From Lachnospiraceae bacterium UBA1759 (GTDB lineage Bacteria; Bacillota; Clostridia; Lachnospirales; Lachnospiraceae), in contig DCHF01000017.1 in the NCBI GenBank assembly GCA_002315555.1, positions 1-27,655 of the forward strand: a stretch of 27,655 nucleotides of DNA, given 5' to 3'. Shown one piece after another: positions 1-8,068 of this stretch. The first letter of the stretch is position 1, and each line of letters opens with the position of its first letter. The notes under the pieces are model-generated. The model had not been told where the DNA came from. It did no database searches and worked only from the letters and a program-made list of their open reading frames with translations. Position numbers and translations under genes: made by a program.

Positions 1-1218
1 GGTGAACGTGTCCACCAGGTTCGGGTTGGCGGCCGGGTCGTTCATCAGGGACATGCTGAGAACGAACGGATCAAAGGAGCCCTCCACCGCTTTGTAGGAG
101 CCCGAAATTGCGGCTTTTTGGGCGGAATAGGGTTTGAAGACGGGCGATTCCACTGCCATGTGACGAAGCCGTCTTTCCAGTGTTTTCAGGGCTTCCGGGT
201 CCTCCGGCAGCGGTTCGTCGCTGAGGGCGGGGATCAGGACATCCCAGATACACTCGAGGGACTTTTCCGGGTGGTTGGAATGCTGGTTCATCGCGATGAT
301 CATGTCCTTGTCCGGAATGACGATCGAGAACTGGCCGGAAGCACCATCGGCACGGTAAGCACCGGGGTACTTGCACATCCACATCTGGAAGCCGTATCCG
401 GACGTTCCGTCCGTCTTTGGATCCTCGCCGTTTTTAATCATCTCCGCCGGGCGGTTGTCGATGCGGCTCGTGGTCGCGAGCTTCACGAATTCCTCGGGAA
501 GTACGCGCTCCGTGAACTCCTCACCGGCGTCCGTCCGGTACGTGACCAGACCGCCGTCCAGATAAACCTTCATCAGCCGGAGATTGTCCTCCGTGGTGGA
601 GTAGGTGCGCCATGCCCACATGTCGCGCCCGCCCGGCTGCCGGCTGCAATCCAGATTGTCATAGTCGATGCCGATCTTTCCGAACAGCTTCTCGTTCAGA
701 TAATCGTAGACGTTTTTACCGGTGATGCGGTAAATGATCTTGCCGAGCAGCGTGGAATTGACGCTGCTGTAATGGAACGTAGTGCCCGGTTCCTCGATGA
801 TCGGATGATTGACAAAATTCTTCACCCAGTCCGCATCATCCGGAGGAAAACTCAGCATGCCCGTGCCCATGTGCAGCATTTTGTAAATGGTGAGCTTCCG
901 TAAAAACCCGGACGGTTCTTCAGGCGCATATTCCGGATAGATGTCGATGAGCCGCGTATCAAGTGTCAGCAGGCCCTCCTGAATGGCGATGCCGATGGCC
1001 GTTCCCATATAGGTCTTGGTCAGCGAATTGCACATATGGACCTGCCCCCGGGCATAAGGCGCCCAGAAGCCTTCTGTCAGGATGCAGCCGTGGCGCATGA
1101 TCACGAGACCGTGCATTTCCGTATGGCCGCCTTCCAGCGCATCCAGAAAGGCCATCACGGCCTTTGAGGAAACACCTGCCTGTTCCGGGGTGATGCGGGG
1201 AAATTCTGTACGATTCAT
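1..1218 (-). CDS. Serine hydrolase of the class C beta-lactamase/esterase family, 3' end outside window
   Basis: Open reading from ATG at 1218 leftwards without a stop to base 1, giving 406 residues of an incomplete protein. The N-terminal half carries the serine beta-lactamase/penicillin-binding SxxK motif as S-L-T-K at residues 65-68 (nucleophile Ser65, Lys68) and, further on, a Y-S-S triad in the place of the family's Y-x-N. No signal peptide is visible, so it is probably a cytoplasmic esterase, amidase or transacylase rather than a drug-resistance enzyme; that role is inferred. It lies 9 bp downstream of the alpha-galactosidase stop and is the last visible gene of a four-gene leftward operon. 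In that setting it could deacylate imported oligosaccharides. Family assignment is good, substrate unknown. Confidence 0.8.
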   Translation of the reverse strand, partial: MNRTEFPRITPEQAGVSSKAVMAFLDALEGGHTEMHGLVIMRHGCILTEGFWAPYARGQVHMCNSLTKTYMGTAIGIAIQEGLLTLDTRLIDIYPEYAPEEPSGFLRKLTIYKMLHMGTGMLSFPPDDADWVKNFVNHPIIEEPGTTFHYSSVNSTLLGKIIYRITGKNVYDYLNEKLFGKIGIDYDNLDCSRQPGGRDMWAWRTYSTTEDNLRLMKVYLDGGLVTYRTDAGEEFTERVLPEEFVKLATTSRIDNRPAEMIKNGEDPKTDGTSGYGFQMWMCKYPGAYRADGASGQFSIVIPDKDMIIAMNQHSNHPEKSLECIWDVLIPALSDEPLPEDPEALKTLERRLRHMAVESPVFKPYSAQKAAISGSYKAVEGSFDPFVLSMSLMNDPAANPNLVDTFT

Positions 1219-1227
1219 AAAGTGGCG

Positions 1228-3144
1228 TTATCCTTCCTTTTTCAGCAGCAGGGCATTGCACTCCTGGGAGGTCCAGGTCAGCGCGCCGTCCGTCAAGTTG
1301 TACAGGGTGCCCGTCCAGAGGTCGCGATAGATGCCCGGCTCGATGCCCGCGCGCGCGGTCGTGACGGACAGGGTCTCCGGTTCCATCGACCAGGAGAAGG
1401 CTGCCACGTACTGTTCGCCGTCCACGATGCCGGTGTAGAAATGAGCGGCGGATGCGCCGTTTTCATCGACCGGACGGAAAGCCACACGGGAAGAGGCGAC
1501 CTTGTTGACTTCCTTGTTGCAAGCGAACATCTTGGTGCGCTCGCGTGCAGCTTCCTTGGTGTAATCATCAGACAGGAGCAGGACGGTACCCGCGATGGAC
1601 GATGCGGTATAACGCGCCCGTGCCATGCCGACGGTCATCGGCTGCTTCATCCATGCGCTCTGATAAAGAACGGTGTGGTCCGGATCGTTGAAGGCATAGA
1701 CATTGCCGTTCATCCACCAGCCGTAGGTCTGCGCGTTCAGGATGTACTCGATGTCCTCGTTGTTACCGAAGGAATCGCAGCAGAAGCGGCGAGCGTGGCC
1801 GTAGCCGCCCGGGAAGATCGGGGCAATGGACGTGCTGATGAAGAACGGGCGTCCCAGCTTCTTCTCCGCCAGATAGTCGCGGATGAATTCATAGCCCTGC
1901 TTGACCGCCTGACGGCCCGTGCGGACGGACTTGTCGTAGCGGACGCCTTCTGCGGCGCCGTGGCTCAGGAAATCGACCTTGACGTAATCATAGCCCCATT
2001 CGATGAAGCGGTCCAGCTTCCATGCCATGTGCTGCTTCCAGAGCGGGTGTGTGACGTCGATGGGATGCGAACCGTCGATGGCCGGCAGGATCTCTCCGTG
2101 CTCGTCGTGAAGCAGGTATTCCTCGTGCTTGTGACCCGGGCAGCCTTCCAGATCGCCCTTGATGAAGAAGGGCTGCAGATGCTGACAGAACGGGCCGTCG
2201 TAGATGCCGGTCTTGTGACCTGCGGCGTGGATCTCGTCCTTGATGCGCAGCATTTCCGTTTCATCGCTGCGCTGCCAGCCGCCGTCCAGGTTCGTGTAGG
2301 TCATGCCGTTTCCGAAACCGTTTTCGGAGAGTTCGCGCATAAATTTGGCGGTGATGTCATATTTTTCGTTGTCCATGTTGATGCCGAGGCCGCCCCAGGC
2401 GTTGAAGCCGAAGGGGACACCGTATTCCCACTCGAGCGGCGGGTTGACGGTCTTGTAGACCTTGCCGTAGTCCTCCAGGAGGATGCGGTAGTCGGCGCCG
2501 TGCTTGATGAAGAAGCGGGCGGAGGAGACGGCCGGGCCGATGAGCGTGCCGTGCAGCTGGGAGTCGTGGGTACCATCGTCCGCGACGCCGCTGCGGGCTT
2601 CCAGGACACGGGTCGCGAACGGGATCATCGCGATGCCGTTCTTCCAGGTGTCAAAGTCCAGCGCGCCGACTAAAAGGCCGTCGCGGCTCTTCGGGTCAAA
2701 GGTCACGGTCATATCGTAGCTGGTGCTGCTGCCGTGCATCGGTTCGGTGTGGAAACGGAGCCAGAAATCGTTGTCGTAGGGCAGAAGCAGGCAGCGGGTG
2801 AAGAGGCTGTCCCACCAGGAGAGGCCTTCGTTGCCACCGCCGTTGTATGCAAGCGGAACTAGGCGGCGAGTCTCCACATCGGCGCCTTCGCTGTCGGAGA
2901 GGACGCAGGAAGCGATCGCGCCGTCATAACCGAGCGCCAGGACTTCCGTCAGAACGAGTCCGTTTTTGGCCTGATATTTGAGCTTTAACACACCGTCCTC
3001 ATTCTCCTCGGAGACGAGCTCGGCGTTTTTGGTTTCCACACGGCGGCCGTCCGCATGGAATGCGTAAGCATAGGCGCTTAAGACCGGCTTGCCGTCTTCC
3101 AGTAAATTAAAATAACCATTGTCAGCTTTTTGCCAGGAATACAT
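1228..3144 (-). CDS. Alpha-galactosidase-like glycoside hydrolase (GH36/clan D type)
   Basis: A 638-residue protein with an N-terminal beta-sandwich-like part (about 1-235) followed by a TIM-barrel part. The barrel contains N-L-D-G-G-W near 285-290, the clan D nucleophile motif Y-V-K-V-D-F with Asp391, and R-R-F-C-C-D-S-F-G around 452-460, whose Asp457 is a plausible acid/base. Clan D enzymes release terminal alpha-galactosyl units by a retaining mechanism. There is no signal peptide, so it should act on imported oligosaccharides. The start is supported by AGAAAGG a few bases upstream. The gap to the upstream beta-helix gene is 12 bp and to the downstream serine hydrolase 9 bp, so the three are co-transcribed. 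Alpha-N-acetylgalactosaminidase activity is an alternative. Family confidence is good, exact substrate moderate. Confidence 0.8.
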   Translation of the reverse strand: MYSWQKADNGYFNLLEDGKPVLSAYAYAFHADGRRVETKNAELVSEENEDGVLKLKYQAKNGLVLTEVLALGYDGAIASCVLSDSEGADVETRRLVPLAYNGGGNEGLSWWDSLFTRCLLLPYDNDFWLRFHTEPMHGSSTSYDMTVTFDPKSRDGLLVGALDFDTWKNGIAMIPFATRVLEARSGVADDGTHDSQLHGTLIGPAVSSARFFIKHGADYRILLEDYGKVYKTVNPPLEWEYGVPFGFNAWGGLGINMDNEKYDITAKFMRELSENGFGNGMTYTNLDGGWQRSDETEMLRIKDEIHAAGHKTGIYDGPFCQHLQPFFIKGDLEGCPGHKHEEYLLHDEHGEILPAIDGSHPIDVTHPLWKQHMAWKLDRFIEWGYDYVKVDFLSHGAAEGVRYDKSVRTGRQAVKQGYEFIRDYLAEKKLGRPFFISTSIAPIFPGGYGHARRFCCDSFGNNEDIEYILNAQTYGWWMNGNVYAFNDPDHTVLYQSAWMKQPMTVGMARARYTASSIAGTVLLLSDDYTKEAARERTKMFACNKEVNKVASSRVAFRPVDENGASAAHFYTGIVDGEQYVAAFSWSMEPETLSVTTARAGIEPGIYRDLWTGTLYNLTDGALTWTSQECNALLLKKEG

Positions 3145-3156
3145 GTTTTTCCTTTC

Positions 3157-4614
3157 TCAGAACGTTCTGAAGACATCGGAAACGACGTTACCGCCGCCGT
3201 CCGTTGCATAATCCTCACCGATGAAACCGGCCACGCGGAAGTGGTTTTCGCCGACATTGTAGGTGTTGTTTTCAAAGGTGATGTTTTCCGTAAGCTTGTT
3301 GCCCTCGGCGTAAGCGTGGCCGCGGAGATCCGCAGCGGAGGCGAGGACTTTATAGCGGTAACCGTCGATCTCATTGTCGTGGATCGCAAGGTCCCGGATC
3401 TCGTTGTTCAGGAATTTCAGCGTCGGAACGGAATGGTCCGTGATGTCCGGCGCCCAGCGCTTGTCATGGCGCGGATAGCCGAAGTTCCAGTCGTAAATGC
3501 GGGCTTCGGTCTGTGCGGTCTCGATCGTGAAAGCGTAATCTGCGTTCAGGATGCGGTTGTGGTGGATGTCCACGCGTTGTACGATGTTCCGGTCAAAGGT
3601 CATGTCGCCGTCCAAAAGAGCGTAGATTCCGGCGATGACGATGCCCGCGCCGTCGATCACATTGCCGGCTACCTCCACGTCCTCGAGCACCGCATGGTAG
3701 GAGCGGACGCCCGGGTAGTAGTCGCCGCGGCAGGCCGTCAGGAACAGGCCGCGGGAGGGCTCGCCCACGTCCTCGATGACACGCTTCAGATGATTGTTCA
3801 TGATCCGGACTCCGCGGATCTTCGGGTCATACGTGGCGCCGAAAAGAGTCTCCGCGACGTGCAGATAGCAGCCGGAAATACCGAAACCGAGGTCGTTTCC
3901 TTCAATCAGCACGTTCTCCATCAAATCGTTTTTACTGTTGCCGTAGCCGGACATGATGTTGAACGGGGAATCCCAGCAGGCCTCGGCGGAATTGCCGATG
4001 AAGCTGACGTTCCGTACCACATTGTTCTCAAATTCGTAGTCCAGTGAACCGTCCACGAAGGAGACCGGTACACTGGTGGAAACGGACATGCCGATACGCA
4101 TTCCGCCCAGGATCCGGTTGTTTTTGATCATGATGTTTTCCGCGATGGCATTTTTTACGGTGCGGGTGCAGCCGTCACGAAGCTTTGCGGCGGAGACGGA
4201 GATCGGCACCAGGCCGGCACCTTCATCCTCGTTCCACTGGTCGGCGCCGCGGAGGGTGCAGTCCTCGATCGTGACGTTTCGGATGATGCCCTCCGATTCG
4301 CAGGAGGAAACCAGGAACGCGCGGTACAGCATGTCGATCGTCAGGTTGCGGAAGGCGATATTCTCGCACTCTCCGCCAAAGGGATCGACCTGGACCGCAC
4401 ACAGGAAGCCTTCCATGCGGAGGTCCTCAACGGTGACGCAGGAGACGGTGACTAACAGGCCGATGGCCTTTTTATCCGCCCGCACTATGGCGCCGTTTCC
4501 GTGGATCGTGATCGCCTTTTCGATCCGGACCTCACGGTCAATCTCGTAAACCGCGTCTTTTTCGAGCGTGAGCTCGGCACCGGCGTTTTCAATAAGGGTC
4601 AGTAATTCGTTCAT
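3157..4614 (-). CDS. Right-handed parallel beta-helix repeat protein (pectate-lyase-like fold)
   Basis: A 485-residue protein without signal peptide. After a short N-terminal cap (about 1-40, ending in an I-T-I-H-G-N-G type turn) it consists of repeated coils of roughly 22-25 residues with the pattern V-x-I-x-N-N-x-I and many Asn residues at turns, typical of right-handed parallel beta-helices. This fold is used by polysaccharide lyases, GH28-type hydrolases, epimerases and sugar-binding proteins. I cannot see a diagnostic catalytic motif that decides between them. It sits between the metallo-hydrolase (51 bp gap) and the alpha-galactosidase (12 bp gap), so it probably acts on the same carbohydrate in the cytoplasm. 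Fold is fairly certain, activity unknown. Confidence 0.75.
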   Translation of the reverse strand: MNELLTLIENAGAELTLEKDAVYEIDREVRIEKAITIHGNGAIVRADKKAIGLLVTVSCVTVEDLRMEGFLCAVQVDPFGGECENIAFRNLTIDMLYRAFLVSSCESEGIIRNVTIEDCTLRGADQWNEDEGAGLVPISVSAAKLRDGCTRTVKNAIAENIMIKNNRILGGMRIGMSVSTSVPVSFVDGSLDYEFENNVVRNVSFIGNSAEACWDSPFNIMSGYGNSKNDLMENVLIEGNDLGFGISGCYLHVAETLFGATYDPKIRGVRIMNNHLKRVIEDVGEPSRGLFLTACRGDYYPGVRSYHAVLEDVEVAGNVIDGAGIVIAGIYALLDGDMTFDRNIVQRVDIHHNRILNADYAFTIETAQTEARIYDWNFGYPRHDKRWAPDITDHSVPTLKFLNNEIRDLAIHDNEIDGYRYKVLASAADLRGHAYAEGNKLTENITFENNTYNVGENHFRVAGFIGEDYATDGGGNVVSDVFRTF

Positions 4615-4665
4615 TTGTTATCCTTTCAAATACTCAGACCGGGATACAAAACGAGGGCCGTAGGA

Positions 4666-5526
4666 TCAGTCTTCGGTTTTTTCAAGCTCTTTTTTGAAGA
4701 TGGCGCTCATCGGGCCTTCCGGGAATTCGAAATCCTTCGGAAGATAGTTGATGCAGGAGTCGCCGACCTGCGCGCGGAGGCTGCCGTTAAAGAAGCCGTG
4801 GCAATATTCCGGAACGTCGAGCGGGTCCACATTGTCCGGGCAGCCATTCACGACGTGCTCCGCGGCGGTGATGAAATCGTCCAGGTAGGACTTGGCCACC
4901 GGACAGCCGTTATGGTTCGGCATGATGAAATCGTACTCATCTTCGCGGGATTTCAGGAGCTTGCAGTTCTTAAGAAACGCGCCGACGGATTCAAAGAGGT
5001 TCAGGTTGGCGTTGCTCGCGTCCAGCTCATCGCCCGGGAACATCAGACGGCGTCCGTGGTCGATGAACGCGATGGAGCTCTTGCAGTGTGCCGGTGTGTA
5101 GATGACTTCGACTTCGCGGCCGCCCAGGTCAAAGATGTGGCCGTTTTCCACGGCGATCTTTTCATAGTCCGGGTAGGGCATGTTGTCCAGCCATTCCTGC
5201 GGCAACGGGCCAAAGGCACGGTCGGCGTTTTCAAAAGCCAGCGGATGCATGTAGACCTGCGGGAAGAATCGGTTGCCGCCTGTGTGGTCAAAGTGCTCGT
5301 GGGTATTGACGACCATGAGCTCGCGGTCGCCCTTCAGCATGTCGACGATGTTCGGGAGGTCGCCGCGTCCGTAAGCGGTATCGATGAGGAGCGCCTTCTC
5401 AGTGCCAAGGAGCAGGAAGGTGTCCAGCGCTTCGCCGTAATGAATGATGTAGGTGTCGTCAAAGAGGCGCCACCAGCGGTATTCTTCGTCATCCGGCAGA
5501 CGTACGATGTTATATTTCCGGTTCAT
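4666..5526 (-). CDS. Metallo-beta-lactamase-fold hydrolase
   Basis: A 286-residue protein taken from ATG 5526, which has AAAGGAG at the right distance; an in-frame extension to 5661 would read through that ribosome site and is rejected. The binuclear metal site is complete: T-H-E-H-F-D-H at 75-81 (HxHxDH), a later His147 in T-P-A-H-C, Asp166 in F-P-G-D-E, and His205 in M-P-N-H-N. The family hydrolyses esters, thioesters, lactones and phosphoesters, and the substrate cannot be read from sequence. It is the first gene of the leftward operon with the beta-helix protein and alpha-galactosidase, and is divergent from an MFS transporter. A lactonase or esterase acting on a sugar derivative would fit the context, but that is inference. 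Confidence 0.85.
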   Translation of the reverse strand: MNRKYNIVRLPDDEEYRWWRLFDDTYIIHYGEALDTFLLLGTEKALLIDTAYGRGDLPNIVDMLKGDRELMVVNTHEHFDHTGGNRFFPQVYMHPLAFENADRAFGPLPQEWLDNMPYPDYEKIAVENGHIFDLGGREVEVIYTPAHCKSSIAFIDHGRRLMFPGDELDASNANLNLFESVGAFLKNCKLLKSREDEYDFIMPNHNGCPVAKSYLDDFITAAEHVVNGCPDNVDPLDVPEYCHGFFNGSLRAQVGDSCINYLPKDFEFPEGPMSAIFKKELEKTED

Positions 5527-5595
5527 AAGAAAACTCCTTTCATGGAAAATTGAATTCACGGATGCGCCGGGGAAAGCTCCGGTGCTGTTTTCTTC

Positions 5596-5604
5596 AGTAT
5601 AGCA
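5596..5604 (-). promoter_or_regulatory. Extended -10 promoter for the leftward four-gene operon
   Basis: Read on the minus strand, TGC-TATACT forms a good extended -10 box (TATACT at 5601-5596), about 70 bp upstream of the metallo-hydrolase start. The -35 position holds only ATATTT, a poor match. Extended -10 promoters can work with a weak -35, often with an activator. Confidence 0.5.
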
Positions 5605-5625
5605 TAGCCTCCGTGAAAAAATATG

Positions 5626-5668
5626 CCGAAATCCTGCGGAGTTTTTTGGATATTTCGACATATTTCGG
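5626..5668. promoter_or_regulatory. Candidate operator in the divergent intergenic region
   Basis: Two copies of ATATTTCG lie at 5650-5657 and 5660-5667, exactly 10 bp apart (one helical turn). CCGAAAT at 5626-5632 is the inverted complement of ATTTCGG at 5662-5668. The site lies between the leftward operon and the rightward MFS transporter, for which no convincing -35/-10 pair is visible. A regulator binding here could control both sides. No regulator gene is adjacent. Confidence 0.4.
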
Positions 5669-5753
5669 TACTTCGATGAATGTGGTACAGTTTAGAAAAG
5701 ACCGGAGCTGCGAAGAGGCTCCGTTACTCAAATGCTTCCCGGGAGGAATGATC

Positions 5754-7172
5754 ATGGCAGGTGAAAAACAGTTATTACGAGAAAAGAAGGAGCTTGAGCG
5801 GCTGGAAAAGACTGAAAAGTTCCACAAATCGAGTAAGTATTTTCTGATACTCATCATCGTGCTGGGGATAGTGTACATCGTCGATGAGCTGACCAGCAAT
5901 GTCCGCGGAACGGTCGATTCCTATACGATCTGCGACCTGTTCCACACGACTTTCGGCTCCAAGGAATACAATAACGCATCCGGCACGCTGGGTCTCGTTA
6001 CGACCGGCTGTTATCTGATCTATCTGATCTCGCCGTTCTACAAATCCCTGGCGGACCGTTTCGGCCGCCGGTTGTTCCTGATCATCAATACGCTTGGCAT
6101 GGGCATCGGTATGCTGGTCTCCATCGTGTCCGGCAGCGTCACGATGTATCTGATGGGCTGCGTGATCATGACGTTCTTTACCCCGAACGATATGCAGGTC
6201 ATCTACATCATGGAATGCGCCCCGAAGGAGCACCGCGCAAAGCTGTGCTCGATCACGAAGGGCATTGCTCTGATCTCGGTATCTCTGCTCGGCGTGATGG
6301 TCAAGGCGTTTGTCAACCGCGAGGATCCGGCCACCTGGCGTCTGGTCTACATCGTGCCGATCGTTCTGGCCCTCGTTGTAGGCTTCCTGGCGATCTTCTT
6401 TATTAAGGAAACGCCGGTCTTCACCAGGAAGCGGTTGGAATATCTGCGTGCCGATGATAAGCAGCGGAAGGAACGCGAAGAGGCGGAGAAGGCTGCGGCG
6501 GCGGAAGAGAAAAAGAAGAGCAGGGGCGGTGTCATCGCGGCATTCCGCTACATTTTCACACACAAGCAGACCACGGCGATCGCATTGGTGGCGGTCCTGT
6601 TTGCCATTGCCACCGGCTATACCGGAAAGTATCAGAACATGATCGAAGCCGGCGTCAGCCGCGGCGTACTGACCGAGGCGGGCAGCAGCACGATTCTGAT
6701 CTTCTATCCTGTTATCAACGGTATTTTTACGCTGATCGGCGGTTTCATTACCGATGCGCTCGGCCGTAAGAAATCTTCCCTGATCCTGGGCTGCTGGGCG
6801 GCCATCGGTCTTGCGTTGTTTGCCGCGGGCTGCGTCTTCGGCATGAATCCCTATGTCATGGGCTTTGCGTACGGCATCTCCATCGCCGGTCTGTGGTCCA
6901 TTTCCGACATGATCTATTTTGTTATCACTTCGGAATCGACTCCGACCGAATCCAGAGCATCCGTCGTTGGCAGCATGCAGCTTCTCGGTATGGTGGGAAC
7001 CGGCCTGAATATGGTATTTAACAGCGTGGTTACGATGGTCTCCGGCGCAATGAACCTGCCGTATGTCCTGCCGCTTACCTATCTGCCGCTGATGTTCATC
7101 GCACTTCTTGTGCTGATGCTGCGAGTCCGGGAGACCAGGGATGTGGATCTCGACAATGTGGAGATCGTTTGA
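5754..7172 (+). CDS. MFS transporter, probably sugar or oligosaccharide uptake
   Basis: A 472-residue integral membrane protein with about twelve hydrophobic segments. The MFS signature loop occurs in both halves: D-R-F-G-R-R at 101-106 and D-A-L-G-R-K-K at 334-340. A charged, Lys/Glu-rich cytoplasmic loop of about 38 residues (222-259) joins the halves. A hydrophilic N-terminus of about 28 residues precedes the first membrane segment. ATG 5754 is chosen because GGGAGG lies 7 bp upstream; ATG 5748 is too close to it. The gene is divergent from the alpha-galactosidase operon, so the likely cargo is the oligosaccharide or glycoside that operon degrades. The next gene follows after 47 bp with no terminator and is probably co-transcribed. 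Confidence 0.85.
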   Translation: MAGEKQLLREKKELERLEKTEKFHKSSKYFLILIIVLGIVYIVDELTSNVRGTVDSYTICDLFHTTFGSKEYNNASGTLGLVTTGCYLIYLISPFYKSLADRFGRRLFLIINTLGMGIGMLVSIVSGSVTMYLMGCVIMTFFTPNDMQVIYIMECAPKEHRAKLCSITKGIALISVSLLGVMVKAFVNREDPATWRLVYIVPIVLALVVGFLAIFFIKETPVFTRKRLEYLRADDKQRKEREEAEKAAAAEEKKKSRGGVIAAFRYIFTHKQTTAIALVAVLFAIATGYTGKYQNMIEAGVSRGVLTEAGSSTILIFYPVINGIFTLIGGFITDALGRKKSSLILGCWAAIGLALFAAGCVFGMNPYVMGFAYGISIAGLWSISDMIYFVITSESTPTESRASVVGSMQLLGMVGTGLNMVFNSVVTMVSGAMNLPYVLPLTYLPLMFIALLVLMLRVRETRDVDLDNVEIV

Positions 7173-7219
7173 TGATGTTTTGCCGGCGACGGGAGAAAAT
7201 TTGAGGAGCGGAGGAGAAG

Positions 7220-7864
7220 ATGCCGAATAATTGGGACAACATCCGTGAAGAAGAGTTGAAACAGCTGGTAATAGCGGCAGGGGCCGGGAACGGCGCCGTT
7301 CTATCGGCCGCGGATGTCGTGACGGACCGCAGCTTCCGTGATATCTGCGCAAGCAACGGCTGCGGAATGTTTGGAAAGTGCTATATGTGTCCGCCGGATG
7401 TGGGCGATATTGAAGAGCTGATGGCTAAGATCCGCACCTTTGAGCAAGCATTTCTTTATCAGACAGTCATTCCGTTAGAGGATTCCTATGATTTTGAGGG
7501 GATGATGGAAGGGCGGATGAAGCATCAAAGGATCACCATGGAAGTGGAAAAAGTGTTGAAAACGTGGATGAACGCGGAAAATCACGCCGCAGATGCGGAA
7601 AAAACAACCACCGGCAATGAGGAGAAGGTGCAGGCAGGCAATGTGAAGAAGGCACCGGAATATCTTCACCTTGGCGTGGGAGGCTGCGGTGTCTGCAGAC
7701 CCTGCGCAAAGATCGCGGGAGAGCCTTGTCGTTTTCCTGACCTTGCCATGGCCAGCATGGAAAGCTATGGGATCAATGTGGCGGAAACGGCTGCAAAAGC
7801 GGGGTTGAAGTATATCAACGGCGCGAATACGGTGACGTACTTCAGTATCATTTTGATGCATTGA
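7220..7864 (+). CDS. DUF2284 cysteine-rich putative metal-binding protein
   Basis: A 214-residue soluble protein with two cysteine clusters: C43, C48, C54, C57 (in N-G-C-G-M-F-G-K-C-Y-M-C-P-P) and C156, C159, C162, C170 (in C-G-V-C-R-P-C-A-K-I). This eight-cysteine layout matches the DUF2284 family, annotated as predicted metal binding, and suggests one or two iron-sulfur or zinc sites. No biochemical role is known to me. Between the clusters there is a hydrophilic, low-complexity stretch (about 118-146). The start has GGAGGAGA upstream. It follows the MFS gene by 47 bp and is probably its operon partner. Confidence 0.75.
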   Translation: MPNNWDNIREEELKQLVIAAGAGNGAVLSAADVVTDRSFRDICASNGCGMFGKCYMCPPDVGDIEELMAKIRTFEQAFLYQTVIPLEDSYDFEGMMEGRMKHQRITMEVEKVLKTWMNAENHAADAEKTTTGNEEKVQAGNVKKAPEYLHLGVGGCGVCRPCAKIAGEPCRFPDLAMASMESYGINVAETAAKAGLKYINGANTVTYFSIILMH

Positions 7865-7895
7865 GCACGAACATAAGGCGACTTTCAGCGAATGT

Positions 7896-7929
7896 CATAT
7901 TTCAACAACCCCCGGGTTTTTGAAATATG
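7896..7929. repeat. Near-perfect 34-bp inverted repeat between DUF2284 gene and the LytTR promoter
   Basis: CATATTTCAA (7896-7905) and TTGAAATATG (7920-7929) are perfect inverted repeats. A nested AACCC/GGGTT pair lies in the loop. No T-run follows on the plus strand, so it is not a textbook terminator. It ends 13 bp upstream of the LytTR -35 box, so it may be an operator, a weak bidirectional terminator, or both. Confidence 0.6.
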
Positions 7930-7942
7930 TCTTTCTGAATCG

Positions 7943-7971
7943 TTAACACAAACAGGTTTTCGTGCTATAGT
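7943..7971 (+). promoter_or_regulatory. Sigma-A promoter of the LytTR regulator
   Basis: TTAACA (7943-7948), a 17-bp spacer and TATAGT (7966-7971) with a TGC extension: five of six matches in each box. It lies about 100 bp upstream of the LytTR start. The -35 box is part of CGTTAACAC (7941-7949), which recurs at 8028-8036 in the untranslated leader. Confidence 0.7.
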
Positions 7972-8068
7972 GTACAAAAATATGCTTGGTTTTGTGTGAA
8001 TAATATCACATCGGAGGAAGGCTACAGCGTTAACACGAAGCATTGAAGAGGATTTCGGAGGGGATATC

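Noticed and set aside
1..1218. Beta-lactam resistance gene
   Set aside because: The SxxK and YxS motifs are shared by esterases and amidases; there is no signal peptide, and the operon is for carbohydrate use.
1222..2673. Plus-strand 483-codon open frame opposite the alpha-galactosidase gene
   Set aside because: It is an antisense shadow in GC-rich coding DNA: no ribosome site, no recognisable motifs, and the opposite strand has a complete GH36 protein with catalytic motifs.
5775..7352. Minus-strand 525-codon open frame opposite the MFS transporter
   Set aside because: His/Arg/Asp-rich low-complexity translation, spans two real plus-strand genes; the MFS gene has proper start and motifs.
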